Shown here: positions 1-8,886 of the stretch, piece by piece
How the letters are laid out: every line of letters begins with the position of its first letter
Position numbering within the stretch: position 1 is the first letter of the stretch
DNA from: an uncultured Oscillospiraceae bacterium
GTDB taxonomy: Bacteria; Bacillota; Clostridia; Oscillospirales; Oscillospiraceae
NCBI GenBank assembly: GCA_958423465.1
Contig: CATZRD010000005.1
Coordinates: 1-64,000, forward strand
Direction of reading: 5' to 3'
Length of the DNA stretch: 64,000 nt
Translations under genes and position numbers: made by a program
Notes under the pieces: generated by a model
Told to the model about the DNA's origin: nothing
The model's input: the letters and a program-made list of their open reading frames with translations, nothing else
The model's database searches: none

Positions 1-577
1 TGTTGGTGGCCATGCCCACGGCGATGCCGCTGGAGCCGTTCACCAGCAGGTTGGGAAACCGGGAGGGGAGCACCCGGGGCTCCTTCCGGCTCTCGTCGAA
101 GTTGGGGTCCCAGTCCACGGTGTCCTTGTCGATCTCCCGGAGCATCTCGTCGCAGATCCGGGACATGCGGGCCTCGGTGTACCGGTAAGCCGCCGGGGGG
201 TCGCCGTCCACGGAGCCGAAGTTGCCGTGGCCGTCCACCAGAGGATAGCGCATGGAGAAGTCCTGGGCCAGACGGACCAGGGCGTCGTAGACAGAGGCGT
301 CGCCATGGGGGTGATACCGGCCCAGCACGTCGCCCACGCAGGTGGCGGACTTCTTGAAGGGCTTGTCGGCGGTGAGGCCGTCCTCGTACATGGCGTAGAG
401 GATCCGGCGGTGGACGGGCTTCAGACCGTCCCGTACGTCGGGCAGGGCCCGGCCCACGATGACGGACATGGCGTATTCAATGTAGGACTGTTCCATCTCC
501 GGGACCAGGGGGGACTCCACGATCTTCTGGTCGGGATACCGGATCTCCTCAGGGTCGTATTGGGGTTTCTTGCTCAT
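1..577 (-). CDS. gyrA: DNA gyrase subunit A (N-terminal part, cut by window edge)
   Basis: Encodes the breakage-reunion subunit of gyrase, which with GyrB introduces negative supercoils. Only the first ~192 residues lie in the window; the gene continues past position 1. The visible part has the family start (MSKKPQYDPEEIRYPD), the YAMSVIVGRALPDVRDGLKPV block, the quinolone-resistance region with HPHGDASVYDALVRLAQDF and the MRYPLVDGHGNFGS block. The catalytic Tyr segment is outside the window. The start is the ATG at 577, preceded by a strong AAGGAGGG ribosome site. It follows gyrB after 18 bases on the same strand, the usual gyrB-gyrA order. Confidence 0.97.
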   Translation of the reverse strand, partial: MSKKPQYDPEEIRYPDQKIVESPLVPEMEQSYIEYAMSVIVGRALPDVRDGLKPVHRRILYAMYEDGLTADKPFKKSATCVGDVLGRYHPHGDASVYDALVRLAQDFSMRYPLVDGHGNFGSVDGDPPAAYRYTEARMSRICDEMLREIDKDTVDWDPNFDESRKEPRVLPSRFPNLLVNGSSGIAVGMATN

Positions 578-595
578 GTTGGTATCCTTCCCTCC

Positions 596-2551
596 TTAGT
601 AATCCAGATTGACGGCGTACTTGGCGTTTTTCTCAATGAACTCTTTCCGGGGCTCCACCTTTTCGCCCATTAAAACGGTGAACACCTCGTCCGCCGCCAC
701 AGCGTCATCCAGCGTAATGCGCCGCAGCGTGCGGCGCTCCGGGTCCATGGTGGTCTCCCACAGCTCGTGGTAGTCCATCTCGCCCAGGCCCTTGAAGCGG
801 CTGATGACCACCTTGGTGTTGGGGTTGTCTCCCCGCAGCTCCGCGGAGATCTGGTCCCGCTCCTCCTCGGAGAAGGCCAGCCGGGTGGTCTTGCCCCGGA
901 CCAGCTTGAACAGAGGCGGTACGGCGGAGTAGACGTAGCCGTGCTCGATGAGGGGCCGCATGAACCGGAAGAAGAAGGTCAGCAGCAGCGTGCGGATATG
1001 GCTGCCGTCCACATCGGCATCGGCCATGATGATGACCTTGTGGTAGCGCAGCTTATTGAGGTCGAACTCGTCGCCGATGCCCGCCCCCAGGGCGATGATC
1101 ACCGGCTGGAGCTTGTCGTTGCCGTACACCTTGTCCGCCCGGGCCTTCTCCACGTTCAGCATCTTGCCCCACAGGGGAAGGATGGCCTGGAACCGGGAGT
1201 CCCGGCCCTGGGTGGCGGAGCCGCCGGCGGAATCGCCCTCGACGATGTACAGCTCCGTCAGCTCCGGGTTCACCTCGTTGCAGTCCCGCAGCTTGTCGGG
1301 CATGGCCGCGCCGCCCAGGGCGGTTTTCCGGCGGATGGACTCTCTCGCCTTCCGGGCGGCCTCCCGGGCCCGGTTGGCCATCATGGCCTTGTCCAGCAGC
1401 AGCCGGGCCACCCTGGGATTTTCCTCCAGGTACTCGTCCAGCTGGGCGGAGACAAGGTTGCTGACCAGGGTCCGGATCTCGCTGTTGCCCAGCTTGGCCT
1501 TGGTCTGGCCCTCGAACTGGGCATCGGTGAGCTTTACGGAGATGACGGCGGTGAGGCCCTCCCGGCAGTCGTCGCCGGAGACCTTGTCGTCGCCCTTGAT
1601 GATGTTGTTCTTTTTGCCGTAGTTGTTGAGCACCGTGGTCAGCGCCCGGCGAAAGCCCTCCTCGTGCATACCGCCCTCCGGGGTATGTACGTCGTTGGCG
1701 AAGGAGACGATGGTCTCGTTGTAGCTGTCGTTATACTGGAGGGCCACCTCGGCGGTGGAATCCCCCTTGGCCCCGGCGATATAGATGACGTCCTCATGGA
1801 CAGGGGTCTTGTTCCGGTTCAGCCAGGAGACGTACTCCCGGATGCCGCCCTCGTAGCACATCTCGTCCTGGTCCTCGTGTCCGGGACGCCTGTCGAAGGT
1901 TTTGATCCGCACGCCGGCGTTGAGAAACGCCTGCTGGCGCATACGGGTATGGATGGTCTCATAGCTGTAGACCGTGGTGTCGAACATCTCCGGGTCCGGC
2001 TTAAAGGTGACGGTGGTGCCGGTGCGGCCCGTGGTCCCCACCACCCGCATTTTCTGGGTGATGTTCCCCCGGGCGAAGCGCATCTCATAGATCTGGCCGT
2101 TTTTGTGGACCTGGACCACCAGCCACTCGCTCAGGGCGTTGACCACGCTGGCGCCCACGCCGTGGAGGCCGCCGGATACCTTGTAGCCGCCGCCGCCGAA
2201 CTTGCCGCCGGCGTGGAGGACCGTAAAGACCACCTCCAGAGCGGGCAGGCCGGTCTGGGGCTGGATGTCCACGGGGATGCCCCGACCGTTGTCGGTGACG
2301 GTGATGGTGTCCCCGTCGTTGATGGTGACGGTGATCTCGTCGCAGAAGCCCGCCAGGGCCTCGTCGATGGAGTTGTCCACGATCTCGTAGACCAGGTGAT
2401 GCAGCCCGGACTCGCTGGTGGAGCCGATATACATGCCCGGGCGCTTGCGCACCGCCTCCAGCCCCTCCAGCACCTGGATCTCCGAGCCGCCGTACTCGTG
2501 CTCCACATGGGTGCCGCCGTCGTTTCTGTTCCGTTCGCTCATATCAGACAT
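596..2551 (-). CDS. gyrB: DNA gyrase subunit B
   Basis: ATPase subunit of DNA gyrase, about 651 residues, the normal length for Gram-positive GyrB. Visible landmarks: the GHKL ATP fold (EIVDNSIDEALAGFCDEI, VTDNGRGIPVD, GGKFGGGGYKVSGGLHGVG), the Toprim segment (LYIVEGDSAGGSATQGRDSR and later IIMADADVDGSHIRTLLLTF), and the C-terminal GLGEMDYHELWETTMDPE. The longer open frame from 2575 adds eight residues; the ATG at 2551 is preferred because GGAGG sits seven bases upstream of it. It lies between remB and gyrA in the replication block. Confidence 0.97.
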   Translation of the reverse strand: MSDMSERNRNDGGTHVEHEYGGSEIQVLEGLEAVRKRPGMYIGSTSESGLHHLVYEIVDNSIDEALAGFCDEITVTINDGDTITVTDNGRGIPVDIQPQTGLPALEVVFTVLHAGGKFGGGGYKVSGGLHGVGASVVNALSEWLVVQVHKNGQIYEMRFARGNITQKMRVVGTTGRTGTTVTFKPDPEMFDTTVYSYETIHTRMRQQAFLNAGVRIKTFDRRPGHEDQDEMCYEGGIREYVSWLNRNKTPVHEDVIYIAGAKGDSTAEVALQYNDSYNETIVSFANDVHTPEGGMHEEGFRRALTTVLNNYGKKNNIIKGDDKVSGDDCREGLTAVISVKLTDAQFEGQTKAKLGNSEIRTLVSNLVSAQLDEYLEENPRVARLLLDKAMMANRAREAARKARESIRRKTALGGAAMPDKLRDCNEVNPELTELYIVEGDSAGGSATQGRDSRFQAILPLWGKMLNVEKARADKVYGNDKLQPVIIALGAGIGDEFDLNKLRYHKVIIMADADVDGSHIRTLLLTFFFRFMRPLIEHGYVYSAVPPLFKLVRGKTTRLAFSEEERDQISAELRGDNPNTKVVISRFKGLGEMDYHELWETTMDPERRTLRRITLDDAVAADEVFTVLMGEKVEPRKEFIEKNAKYAVNLDY

Positions 2552-2576
2552 TGCAAAACCTCCGATTGGTGTCATA

Positions 2577-2864
2577 TCAGGCGGTATCTCCGCCGGAAGT
2601 GAGGGAGAGGGGGTCAGCCTCCAGCCGCCGCAGCAGGGTGGCGCTGGTCAGGGGGGAGATATAGACCCGCTGCCAGCTCCCTCTCGGGCAGCAGACCACC
2701 ATGGACTTAGGCAGATCCTCCCCCACGGGGAGGATCATTCCCTCCTTCTCCGCCGCCGCCAGGAATTCCCGGGTCCGGCGGGAGGTGGAGGCGTTGTCCA
2801 GATCAAAGATGCCCACGATGTCCTCCGACGGCACCACTACGCCGCCGCCTACGTGCAGATACAC
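2577..2864 (-). CDS. remB: RemB/YaaB-like extracellular matrix regulator (DUF370-type)
   Basis: A 95-residue protein beginning MYLHVGGGVVVPSEDIVGIFD, the same opening pattern as Bacillus YaaB/RemB (MYIHLGDDFVVSTRDIVGIFDF in part), with the later PKSMVV and VYISPLTSATLLRRLE segments. RemA/RemB proteins of Bacillus control biofilm matrix genes as small DNA-binding proteins; that role here is by homology only. Position between recF and gyrB is the same as in Bacillus subtilis, which supports the assignment. The tail after residue ~82 is poorly conserved. The gyrB ribosome site lies between its stop codon and the gyrB start, so the two are surely cotranscribed. Confidence 0.85.
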   Translation of the reverse strand: MYLHVGGGVVVPSEDIVGIFDLDNASTSRRTREFLAAAEKEGMILPVGEDLPKSMVVCCPRGSWQRVYISPLTSATLLRRLEADPLSLTSGGDTA

Positions 2865-2890
2865 AGCCCGCCCCCCTTATCCTCTTTTTG

Positions 2891-4000
2891 TCACAGTTCC
2901 GTGACGGTCCCGGCGTCTACTCGGAACACCCGGCCCGCCGTCAGGGCGGAGAGCCGGTCGTCCTCGCAGCAGGTGATGAACACCTGTCCGCCGCCGATGC
3001 GGTTGAGCACATATTCCTGCCGCCGGGGGTCCAGCTCGCTGAGCACGTCGTCCAGCAGCAGCACCGGGTACTCGCCCATGATCTCCCGGTGGATCTCCCG
3101 GGCCGCCAGCTTCAGGGACAGGGCCGCCGTCCGGGTCTGGCCCTGGGAGGCGAAGCTCTTGGCGGAGAGCCCTCCCAGCTTTACCTCCAGATCGTCCTTG
3201 TGGGGGCCGGAGAGGCATTGCCGGGCCGCCAGCTCCGCGGCGTGGTGGGTCCGCTGATGGTCCAGAAGCTGCTGCGTCAGCCGGTCCGTATCCGCGAAGG
3301 GGTCCGTTACCGAGGAGACGGTCCGGTAGGAGACCTCCAGCTTCTCTTTTCCGCCGGAGCACTCCCCGTGGGCGCTGGCGGCGTACTGCCCCAGCAGCCG
3401 GGCGAACCGGCAGCGGTAGTGGATGAGCACCGCCCCCGTCTCCGCCATGCGGCGGTTGAAGTCCGGCAGGGTGTCCAGCAGGCCGGGGTACTCCTCGCTG
3501 TCCCGCAGGATGCGGGTCTTGTGCTCCAGCAGCCGGTTGTACTCCGCCAGGGCCCCGGCGTACCGGGGCCGGAGCTGGCAGAGGGAGGCGTCCATGAAGC
3601 GCCGCCGGGCGGCGGCTCCCTCCCGGATGAGCAGCAGATCCTCCGGGCTGAAAAAGACGGTGCCCAGCACCTGGCCCAGCTCCGCCGCCGCCTTTACCGG
3701 CACGCCGTTGACGGTGATCTTCCGCTTTCGCCCGGCGGCAGCCTGGATCCGGCTGACGAAGGTCCGTCCCCGGCTGTCCAGGCGGCCCTGGATCACATAG
3801 CCCTCCCCGCCGAAGCGGATCAGCTCCCGGTCGAACCGGGTCCGGGGGGACCGGCCCCAGGAGAGGCAGACCATCGCCTCCAGCAGGTTGGTCTTTCCCT
3901 GGGCGTTCTCCCCGCAGATCACGTTGCAGACCGGGTCAAACTCCAGGGTCAGGTCCCGATAGCTGCGGAAATCCTCCAGATGGAGGCTATCGATCCGCAT
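2891..4000 (-). CDS. recF: DNA replication and repair protein RecF
   Basis: SMC-like ATPase that binds ssDNA gaps and helps load RecA. 369 residues, normal length. Opens MRIDSLHLEDFRSYRDLTLEF, Walker A is GENAQGKTNLLEAM, the signature-like region lies around LSGPHKDDLEV, and Walker B is PVLLLDDVLSELDPRRQ followed by GQVFIT. The start ATG lies inside the end of yaaA (14-base overlap), indicating translational coupling. Confidence 0.97.
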   Translation of the reverse strand: MRIDSLHLEDFRSYRDLTLEFDPVCNVICGENAQGKTNLLEAMVCLSWGRSPRTRFDRELIRFGGEGYVIQGRLDSRGRTFVSRIQAAAGRKRKITVNGVPVKAAAELGQVLGTVFFSPEDLLLIREGAAARRRFMDASLCQLRPRYAGALAEYNRLLEHKTRILRDSEEYPGLLDTLPDFNRRMAETGAVLIHYRCRFARLLGQYAASAHGECSGGKEKLEVSYRTVSSVTDPFADTDRLTQQLLDHQRTHHAAELAARQCLSGPHKDDLEVKLGGLSAKSFASQGQTRTAALSLKLAAREIHREIMGEYPVLLLDDVLSELDPRRQEYVLNRIGGGQVFITCCEDDRLSALTAGRVFRVDAGTVTEL

Positions 4001-4205
4001 AGGCTACGCCCAGCTCCCGGCCCCGGAAGGCGACGGCGTCGCCGGGCCGGATCTTCTTTCCCCGCTGCAGGCAGGTCTCCCCGTTGACCGTCACCTGTCC
4101 GTCCAGGATCAGGACCTTGGCCTCGCCGCCGGAGGAGACCAGGTTTGCCAGCTTCATCAGATCCTGCAGCTTGATGAATTCCGTTGTGATCGTGATGGTT
4201 TCCAT
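3987..4205 (-). CDS. yaaA: S4-domain RNA-binding protein YaaA/RlbA
   Basis: A 72-residue single S4 domain: ITTEFIKLQDLMKLANLVSSG followed by GEAKVLILDGQVTVNGETCLQRGKKIRPGDAV. The same small gene sits between dnaN and recF in Bacillus and most Firmicutes; the Bacillus protein has been linked to ribosome assembly. Overlaps recF by 14 bases and is separated from dnaN by 17 bases. Confidence 0.93.
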   Translation of the reverse strand: METITITTEFIKLQDLMKLANLVSSGGEAKVLILDGQVTVNGETCLQRGKKIRPGDAVAFRGRELGVAYADR

Positions 4206-4222
4206 ATGAAAAGTATATCCAA

Positions 4223-5332
4223 TCAGTTATTTTTCAGACGAACGGGCAGGACCATGTAGAGGAAGTTCTCCTCCCCCTCCACCGGGGTGATGATGCAGGG
4301 GGAAATGCCGGTGTTCAGGGCCAGCTTCACCGTGGAGGCGGGGGCGTACTTCAGGGCGTCCAGCAGATACCGGTTGTTGAAGCCGATCTCCAGACCGGCG
4401 CCGTCCCCGGCCACATGGCAGATGTCCTTGGCCTCGCCGTTGGCGGTCTTGGCGGACATGAGCACCCGGTCGTTGTCAAAGACGCAGCGGACGGGGCTTT
4501 TCTGCTTTTCGGAGATGACCACGGACACCCGCTCGATGGAGTCCATCATGGCCCGGGTGTCGGCGATGATCTCGATGGGATTGGTCCGGGGGATGGCGGA
4601 CTTATAATCCAGAAACTCCCCCTCCAGGCGGCGGCAGATCAGCTGGGTGGGTCCCACCTCGAACAGCAGATGGCGGTTGCCCAGGGTGATCCGGGCCATG
4701 TCCTCGCTGTCGGAGCAGATCTTCTCCACCTCACCCAGAGCCGAGCCGGGGGCCACAAAGGAGAAGCTTCCGCCGTCGATCTTTTCCAGGGGCTCCCGGC
4801 GGAGGGCCAAGCGGAAGCCGTCCACACTGACCACCGTAAGGCCCTGGTCGGTGATCTCGAAGAGAGAGCCGGTGTGGACCGGCCGGGCCTCGTTGGTGGA
4901 GACGGCGAAGGCCGTCTGGCCGATCATGGCCTTCAGGGTGTTCTGCTGGATGGACACGCCGTACTGGTCCTCCACCTCCGGCAGGTCCGGGTAGTCCGCC
5001 GGGTCGATGCCCAGAATGTCGAAATGGGCGTCGCCGCAGATGAGCTTCACGTTCAGCTTCTCGTCGGAGGAAAAGACCACCACGTCGTCAGGCATCCGGC
5101 GGATAATGTCGCCGAAGAGCCGGGCGTTGAGGACGATGCGGCCGGGGGCGGTGACGTCCGCCTCCACGTTGGTACGGATGCCGGTCTGCATGTTGTAGCC
5201 GGAAACGGTGAGGGTCGTGTCCGCGTGGAGGAGAAGTCCCTCCAGAGCGGGAATGGAGCTCTTCTGAGAGACGGCCCGGGAGGCGGTAGCGATAGCTGAC
5301 AGCAGCAGCGCCTTTTCACAGGAAAATTTCAT
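4223..5332 (-). CDS. dnaN: DNA polymerase III subunit beta (sliding clamp)
   Basis: Ring-shaped processivity clamp of the replicative polymerase. 369 residues, matching the family. Opens MKFSCEKALLLSAIATASRAV, contains the domain-boundary motifs SIPALEGLLLHAD, SVDGFRLALR, FNNRYLLDALK and ends in the clamp-type C-terminus FLYMVLPVRLKNN (family MPMRL region). Start ATG at 5332 follows the oriC-type gap after dnaA. Confidence 0.97.
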   Translation of the reverse strand: MKFSCEKALLLSAIATASRAVSQKSSIPALEGLLLHADTTLTVSGYNMQTGIRTNVEADVTAPGRIVLNARLFGDIIRRMPDDVVVFSSDEKLNVKLICGDAHFDILGIDPADYPDLPEVEDQYGVSIQQNTLKAMIGQTAFAVSTNEARPVHTGSLFEITDQGLTVVSVDGFRLALRREPLEKIDGGSFSFVAPGSALGEVEKICSDSEDMARITLGNRHLLFEVGPTQLICRRLEGEFLDYKSAIPRTNPIEIIADTRAMMDSIERVSVVISEKQKSPVRCVFDNDRVLMSAKTANGEAKDICHVAGDGAGLEIGFNNRYLLDALKYAPASTVKLALNTGISPCIITPVEGEENFLYMVLPVRLKNN

Positions 5333-5597
5333 ACGCAGGTTCCTTTCATATTTTTTTCAGAGGGGAGGTATATTTTCGGTAAGAAAAGCATAGAATATCT
5401 TTTTTAGTAACAGAAGCGATAGGGAAAAAATTTGTGGATAACCGGCGGAAACCGTTGGAAGGGCTGGAAAAACCTGTCCACAGGGGGATGTGGAAAAATG
5501 AGGGAATGGGACGGGATTATCCACAGGACAACATTCGCCCCGGTTTATCCACAGGGAACATTTGTGAATCCCGGTTGATTTTGTGGAAAAACGTTTG
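5333..5597. other. Chromosomal origin candidate (oriC) with DnaA boxes
   Basis: 265-base non-coding gap between dnaA and dnaN. Three perfect DnaA boxes (TTATCCACA or its complement) at 5433-5441, 5517-5525 and 5545-5553, plus near matches TGTGGAAAA at 5489-5497 and 5582-5590 and a degenerate CTGTCCACA at 5474-5482. The part next to dnaN (about 5340-5432) is clearly A/T-richer than the surrounding genome and is a candidate unwinding element. Box cluster between dnaA and dnaN is the standard Firmicutes arrangement. Origin activity itself is inferred. Confidence 0.85.
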
Positions 5598-6911
5598 TCA
5601 CTTTTTGGAGTTGATGTTGGTGATGATGGCCTTGACGGATTCGGCGAACCGGGGGTCGGTATTCATTTTCTCCTCCACCTTCTCGATGGAGTGGAGCACC
5701 GTGGTGTGGTCCCGTCCGCTGAACTCCGCCCCGGTGTCCGCCAGGGAGAGGTTGGTCAGGCGGCGGATCAGGTACATGGCGATCTGGCGGGCGTTGACAC
5801 AGTCCCGGTTCCGGGTCTGGCCCCGGATCTGATCCTCCTCCAGACGGAAGTAGCGGCAGATCTCCTTGATGATGGTATCGGCAGTGATGATGAAGCCGCT
5901 GGACCGGCTCATGTCCTGGATGGCCCGATCCACCGTGGCCTGGTCGATGTCGCTGCCCTCCAGGTCCCGGAAGGCCTTGATTTTTTTGACGGTGCCCTCC
6001 AGCTGGCGGACGTTGGCGGTGATCTTCGCGGCGATATAGGCGGCGATCTCGTCGCTGAGGACGAAGCCCAGCTGCACCGCCTTGTTTTTGATGATGGCGA
6101 TCCGGGTCTCCAGATCCGGCGGCTGTACGTCCACCATCAGACCCCACTCGAACCGGGTGCGCAGCCGGTCGTCCAGCTGGGCCATCTCGTAGGGGGGGCG
6201 GTCGGAGGTAAGGACGATCTGCTTTTTCCCCTCGAAGAGGGTGTTGAAGGTGTGAAAAAACTCGTTCTGGGTCTCCACCTTGCCTGCCACAAACTGGATA
6301 TCGTCCACCAGGAGCAGGTCCGCCTCCCGGTACTTGGTACGGAAATCACCGGCCTTGCCGGAGCGGACGGCGTCGATGAAGTCGTTGATGAATTCGTCTC
6401 CTTTGATGTAGACGATGCGGATGCCGGGAGACTTGTCCCGCAGCACATGGGCGATGGCGTAGAGCAGATGGGTCTTGCCCAGGCCGGAGTTACCGTAAAT
6501 GAAGAGGGGATTGTAGTGCTGGCCCGGGGCGTCGGCCACGGCCCGGGCGGCGGCGCAGGCCAGCTTGTTGGAGGGGCCCACCACGAAGGTCTCGAAGGTG
6601 AACTCCCCGCTGTCCATCATGGAGACAGGCTTGCGCTCTTCCTGGCCCCGGTAGCGGCGCAGGCCCTCCTCGTCCAGAAAGCGGACGGATATGTCCTGGG
6701 AAAAGATATCCTTCAGACTGGCCTGGATGTTGGGGAGGAAGCGGTCCTGAATGGTGTTGCGCTTAAAGGTATTGGGACAGTAGAGAATCAGGGAGTTTCC
6801 CTCCAGGGCGACGACCGTGGTGTCGTCGAACCAGGTCTTGATGGTGGTCTCGGACAGGTCCTCCCGCAGCCGGGAGAGCACCATGGACCAGATATCGGAA
6901 ACAGACTGCAT
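5598..6911 (-). CDS. dnaA: Chromosomal replication initiator DnaA
   Basis: AAA+ initiator that binds DnaA boxes and opens the origin. 437 residues from the ATG at 6911, which has AAAGGAGAG just upstream; an in-frame start at 6959 would add 16 residues without such a site. Domain I is MQSVSDIWSMVLSRLREDLS, domain II is short (~85-110), domain III holds Walker A FIYGNSGLGKTHLLYAI and Walker B ADLLLVDDIQF and the sensor region LDDRLRTRFEWG, and domain IV ends with the box-binding signature FSGRDHTTVLHSIEKVE. First gene of the minus-strand replication block. Confidence 0.98.
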   Translation of the reverse strand: MQSVSDIWSMVLSRLREDLSETTIKTWFDDTTVVALEGNSLILYCPNTFKRNTIQDRFLPNIQASLKDIFSQDISVRFLDEEGLRRYRGQEERKPVSMMDSGEFTFETFVVGPSNKLACAAARAVADAPGQHYNPLFIYGNSGLGKTHLLYAIAHVLRDKSPGIRIVYIKGDEFINDFIDAVRSGKAGDFRTKYREADLLLVDDIQFVAGKVETQNEFFHTFNTLFEGKKQIVLTSDRPPYEMAQLDDRLRTRFEWGLMVDVQPPDLETRIAIIKNKAVQLGFVLSDEIAAYIAAKITANVRQLEGTVKKIKAFRDLEGSDIDQATVDRAIQDMSRSSGFIITADTIIKEICRYFRLEEDQIRGQTRNRDCVNARQIAMYLIRRLTNLSLADTGAEFSGRDHTTVLHSIEKVEEKMNTDPRFAESVKAIITNINSKK

Positions 6912-6977
6912 AGGAACTCTCCTTTTATCTTTATCTTTGTGATCCGTCGATGGAAGCATAAAATCTCCATTTAACTT

Positions 6978-7007
6978 ATTATACCAAAGACGGAGGGGGA
7001 TTGTCTA
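6978..7007 (-). promoter_or_regulatory. Probable dnaA promoter
   Basis: On the minus strand a -10 TATAAT (complement of 6978-6983) is preceded by TAGACA (complement of 7002-7007) at 18 bases, about 65 bases upstream of the dnaA start. No DnaA box was recognised in this stretch. Confidence 0.6.
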
Positions 7008-7096
7008 TACTTATTCTAATATAAGGATAGAAAATCTTCCCAAGAGGAGGGAAAAAATCTGGTGATTTTTCAGACTGCGTTTTGAAAAAGCGGCAC

Positions 7097-7126
7097 TTGA
7101 CAGGGACTTTCCCCCTGTGCTACAAT
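7097..7126 (+). promoter_or_regulatory. Promoter of the LeuA-like T-box operon
   Basis: TTGACA at 7097-7102 and TACAAT at 7121-7126 with 18-base spacing, immediately upstream of the T-box leader. Confidence 0.8.
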
Positions 7127-7132
7127 AGCGCC

Positions 7133-7413
7133 AGCGAATCAGGAAAAATGCGTGGATGGCGTTATGTCAGACGCGGCCCTCTTTCAGAGAACCGGCGGGC
7201 GGTGCGAGCCGGGAAGAGGCGGTCTGGCGGCTGGCGCCGGAGCGGGGCGTCCCAAAGAGAGATCCGGTAGGGCGCCACGGGGTTGCCTCCGTTATACGGG
7301 CAGCGGCTTGTTGGAGCCGGCATGAGCGTACACGTTACTGTGTAAATCCGGGTGGTACCGCGGTAAAGAGATTTATCGTCCCGGGAGCAGACTTGCTCCC
7401 GGGACGGTTTTTT
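7133..7413 (+). promoter_or_regulatory. T-box riboswitch leader (candidate leucine specifier CUG)
   Basis: T-box leaders bind uncharged tRNA and antiterminate. The conserved T-box sequence GGGTGGTACCGCG is at 7350-7362. A 12-bp perfect hairpin with arms 7377-7388 and 7395-7406 followed by GTTTTTT is the terminator. Stem I is seen as nested helices, with the AGAGAA motif and the distal GGTGCGAGCC segment at about 7176-7210. By hand folding, the specifier-loop side is CGG-CUG-G with CUG at 7231-7233, a leucine codon; this loop lacks the usual GAA before the codon, so the specifier call is tentative. Confidence 0.85.
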
Positions 7414-7450
7414 ATGCCCGGGAAGCCTTTTTCCAGAAGGAGAAAAAACC

Positions 7451-8866
7451 ATGAGGACTGTCAGAATTTCCGATGTGACCCTGCGGGAGATCGGCGCCGT
7501 CCGCGCCGCCTCCCTGAGCTTCAAGGAGCGGGTGGAGATCGCCCGGACTTTGGACCGCCTTCGGGTGGACGTCATCGAGCTGCCTCCCATCCGGGACAGC
7601 AGGGCGGACGTGCTCAGCAACAAGACAATCGCCTCCGTGGTGACCGCGGCCCGGCTCTCCGCCGCCGTGGGCCTGACGGAGGAGAGCGTGGAGGAGACCT
7701 GGGAGAGCGTCCGCGCCGCCCGGGAAGCGGAGCTTCACATCATGGTCCCGGCCTCCGCCGTGCAGATGGAGTATCTGTGCCACAAGAAAGCCCCCGCCAT
7801 GGTGGAGCTGGTGGAGAAGCTGGTGGCCAAGGCCAGATACTATACCGAGCAGGTGGCCTTTTCCGCTCTGGACGCCACCCGGGCGGAGCCGGAGGTGCTG
7901 GACCAGCTTCTCAGCGCCGCGGTCTCCGCCGGGGCCAGGAGCGTCACGCTCTGCGACTCCGCCGGGATCATGACCGCCTTTGAGTGGTCCGCCTTTTTGC
8001 AGGGCCTGCTGGAGCGGGTGCCGGCGCTGGGCCGGGTGGAGCTGGGGGTGGAGGTCAGCGACAGCCTGAAAATGGCCGTGGCGGGGGCCGCCGCCGCCGT
8101 GGACGCCGGGGCGGCGCTGGTCAAGACCTCCATCAGCCCTGTGGGGGTGACCCTCACGGAGGACTTTGCCGCGTATCTGAAGGCCAAGGGGGAGGAGAGG
8201 GGCCTTGCCTGCGAGCTGAGGACCCACGAGCTGAACCGGGCGGCGGGTCAGCTCCGGTGGCTGCTCCAGACGGAGCGCAGCGCCGGCTCTCCCTTTGACG
8301 CCGGGGTGTCCGACGTATCCGGCGGGGCCTGCCTCACCGCCGCCGACGACATCGAGCAGGTGGTGAAGGCGGTGAACGCCCTGGGCTACGACCTCACGGA
8401 GGAGGACAATGCCCGGGTGTACGAGGCGTTCCGCCGCATCGCGGTGAAAAAGCACTTCGTCTCCACCCGGGAGCTGGAGGCCATCGTGGCCAGCGCCGCT
8501 CTGCAGGTGCCCTCCACCTACCACATCGTCAGCTATGTGGTCACCAGCGGCAACACCATCTCCGCTATGGCCAACCTGACCCTGGAGCGGGAGGGGGAGA
8601 AGCTCACGGGAGCCTGCACCGGCGACGGCCCCATCGACGCGGCGTTTCTGGCCATCGAGCAGATCGTGGGACACCACTACGAGCTGGACGACTTCCAGAT
8701 CCAGGCCGTCACCGAGGGGCGGGAGGCCATGGGTTCCGCCCTGGTGAAGCTCCGCTCCGACGGAAAGCTGTACTCCGGCAACGGCATCTCCACCGACGTC
8801 ATCGGCGCCAGCATCCGGGCCTATATCAGCGCCCTCAATAAGATCGTCTACGACACCATTTCCTGA
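7451..8866 (+). CDS. Isopropylmalate synthase-like protein lacking the HxH metal motif
   Basis: 471 residues. The N-terminal ~300 residues are a HMGL/LeuA-type TIM barrel starting RISDVTLREIGAVRAA (family: D-T-T-L-R-D-G). The C-terminal ~120 residues are a recognisable LeuA allosteric/dimer domain (STYHIVSYVVTSGNTISA through GPIDAAFLAIEQIVG to STDVIGASIRAYISALN). The strand that normally carries the two metal-ligand histidines (family H-x-H-N-D-x-G) reads VEVSDSLKMAVA at about residues 200-211, so both histidines are gone. Claisen condensation activity is therefore doubtful; a role as leucine sensor or a different lyase is possible. It is first in a T-box operon, 20 bases before the ligase fusion. 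Start ATG at 7451 has AGAAGGAG upstream. Confidence 0.8.
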   Translation: MRTVRISDVTLREIGAVRAASLSFKERVEIARTLDRLRVDVIELPPIRDSRADVLSNKTIASVVTAARLSAAVGLTEESVEETWESVRAAREAELHIMVPASAVQMEYLCHKKAPAMVELVEKLVAKARYYTEQVAFSALDATRAEPEVLDQLLSAAVSAGARSVTLCDSAGIMTAFEWSAFLQGLLERVPALGRVELGVEVSDSLKMAVAGAAAAVDAGAALVKTSISPVGVTLTEDFAAYLKAKGEERGLACELRTHELNRAAGQLRWLLQTERSAGSPFDAGVSDVSGGACLTAADDIEQVVKAVNALGYDLTEEDNARVYEAFRRIAVKKHFVSTRELEAIVASAALQVPSTYHIVSYVVTSGNTISAMANLTLEREGEKLTGACTGDGPIDAAFLAIEQIVGHHYELDDFQIQAVTEGREAMGSALVKLRSDGKLYSGNGISTDVIGASIRAYISALNKIVYDTIS

Positions 8867-8886
8867 CAGGCGGGAGGAAGAGACAT

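Noticed and set aside
767..2602. Long plus-strand open frame antisense to gyrB (611 codons)
   Set aside because: Mirror of a high-GC gene; sequence is low-complexity and no ribosome site fits. The minus-strand GyrB is unmistakable.
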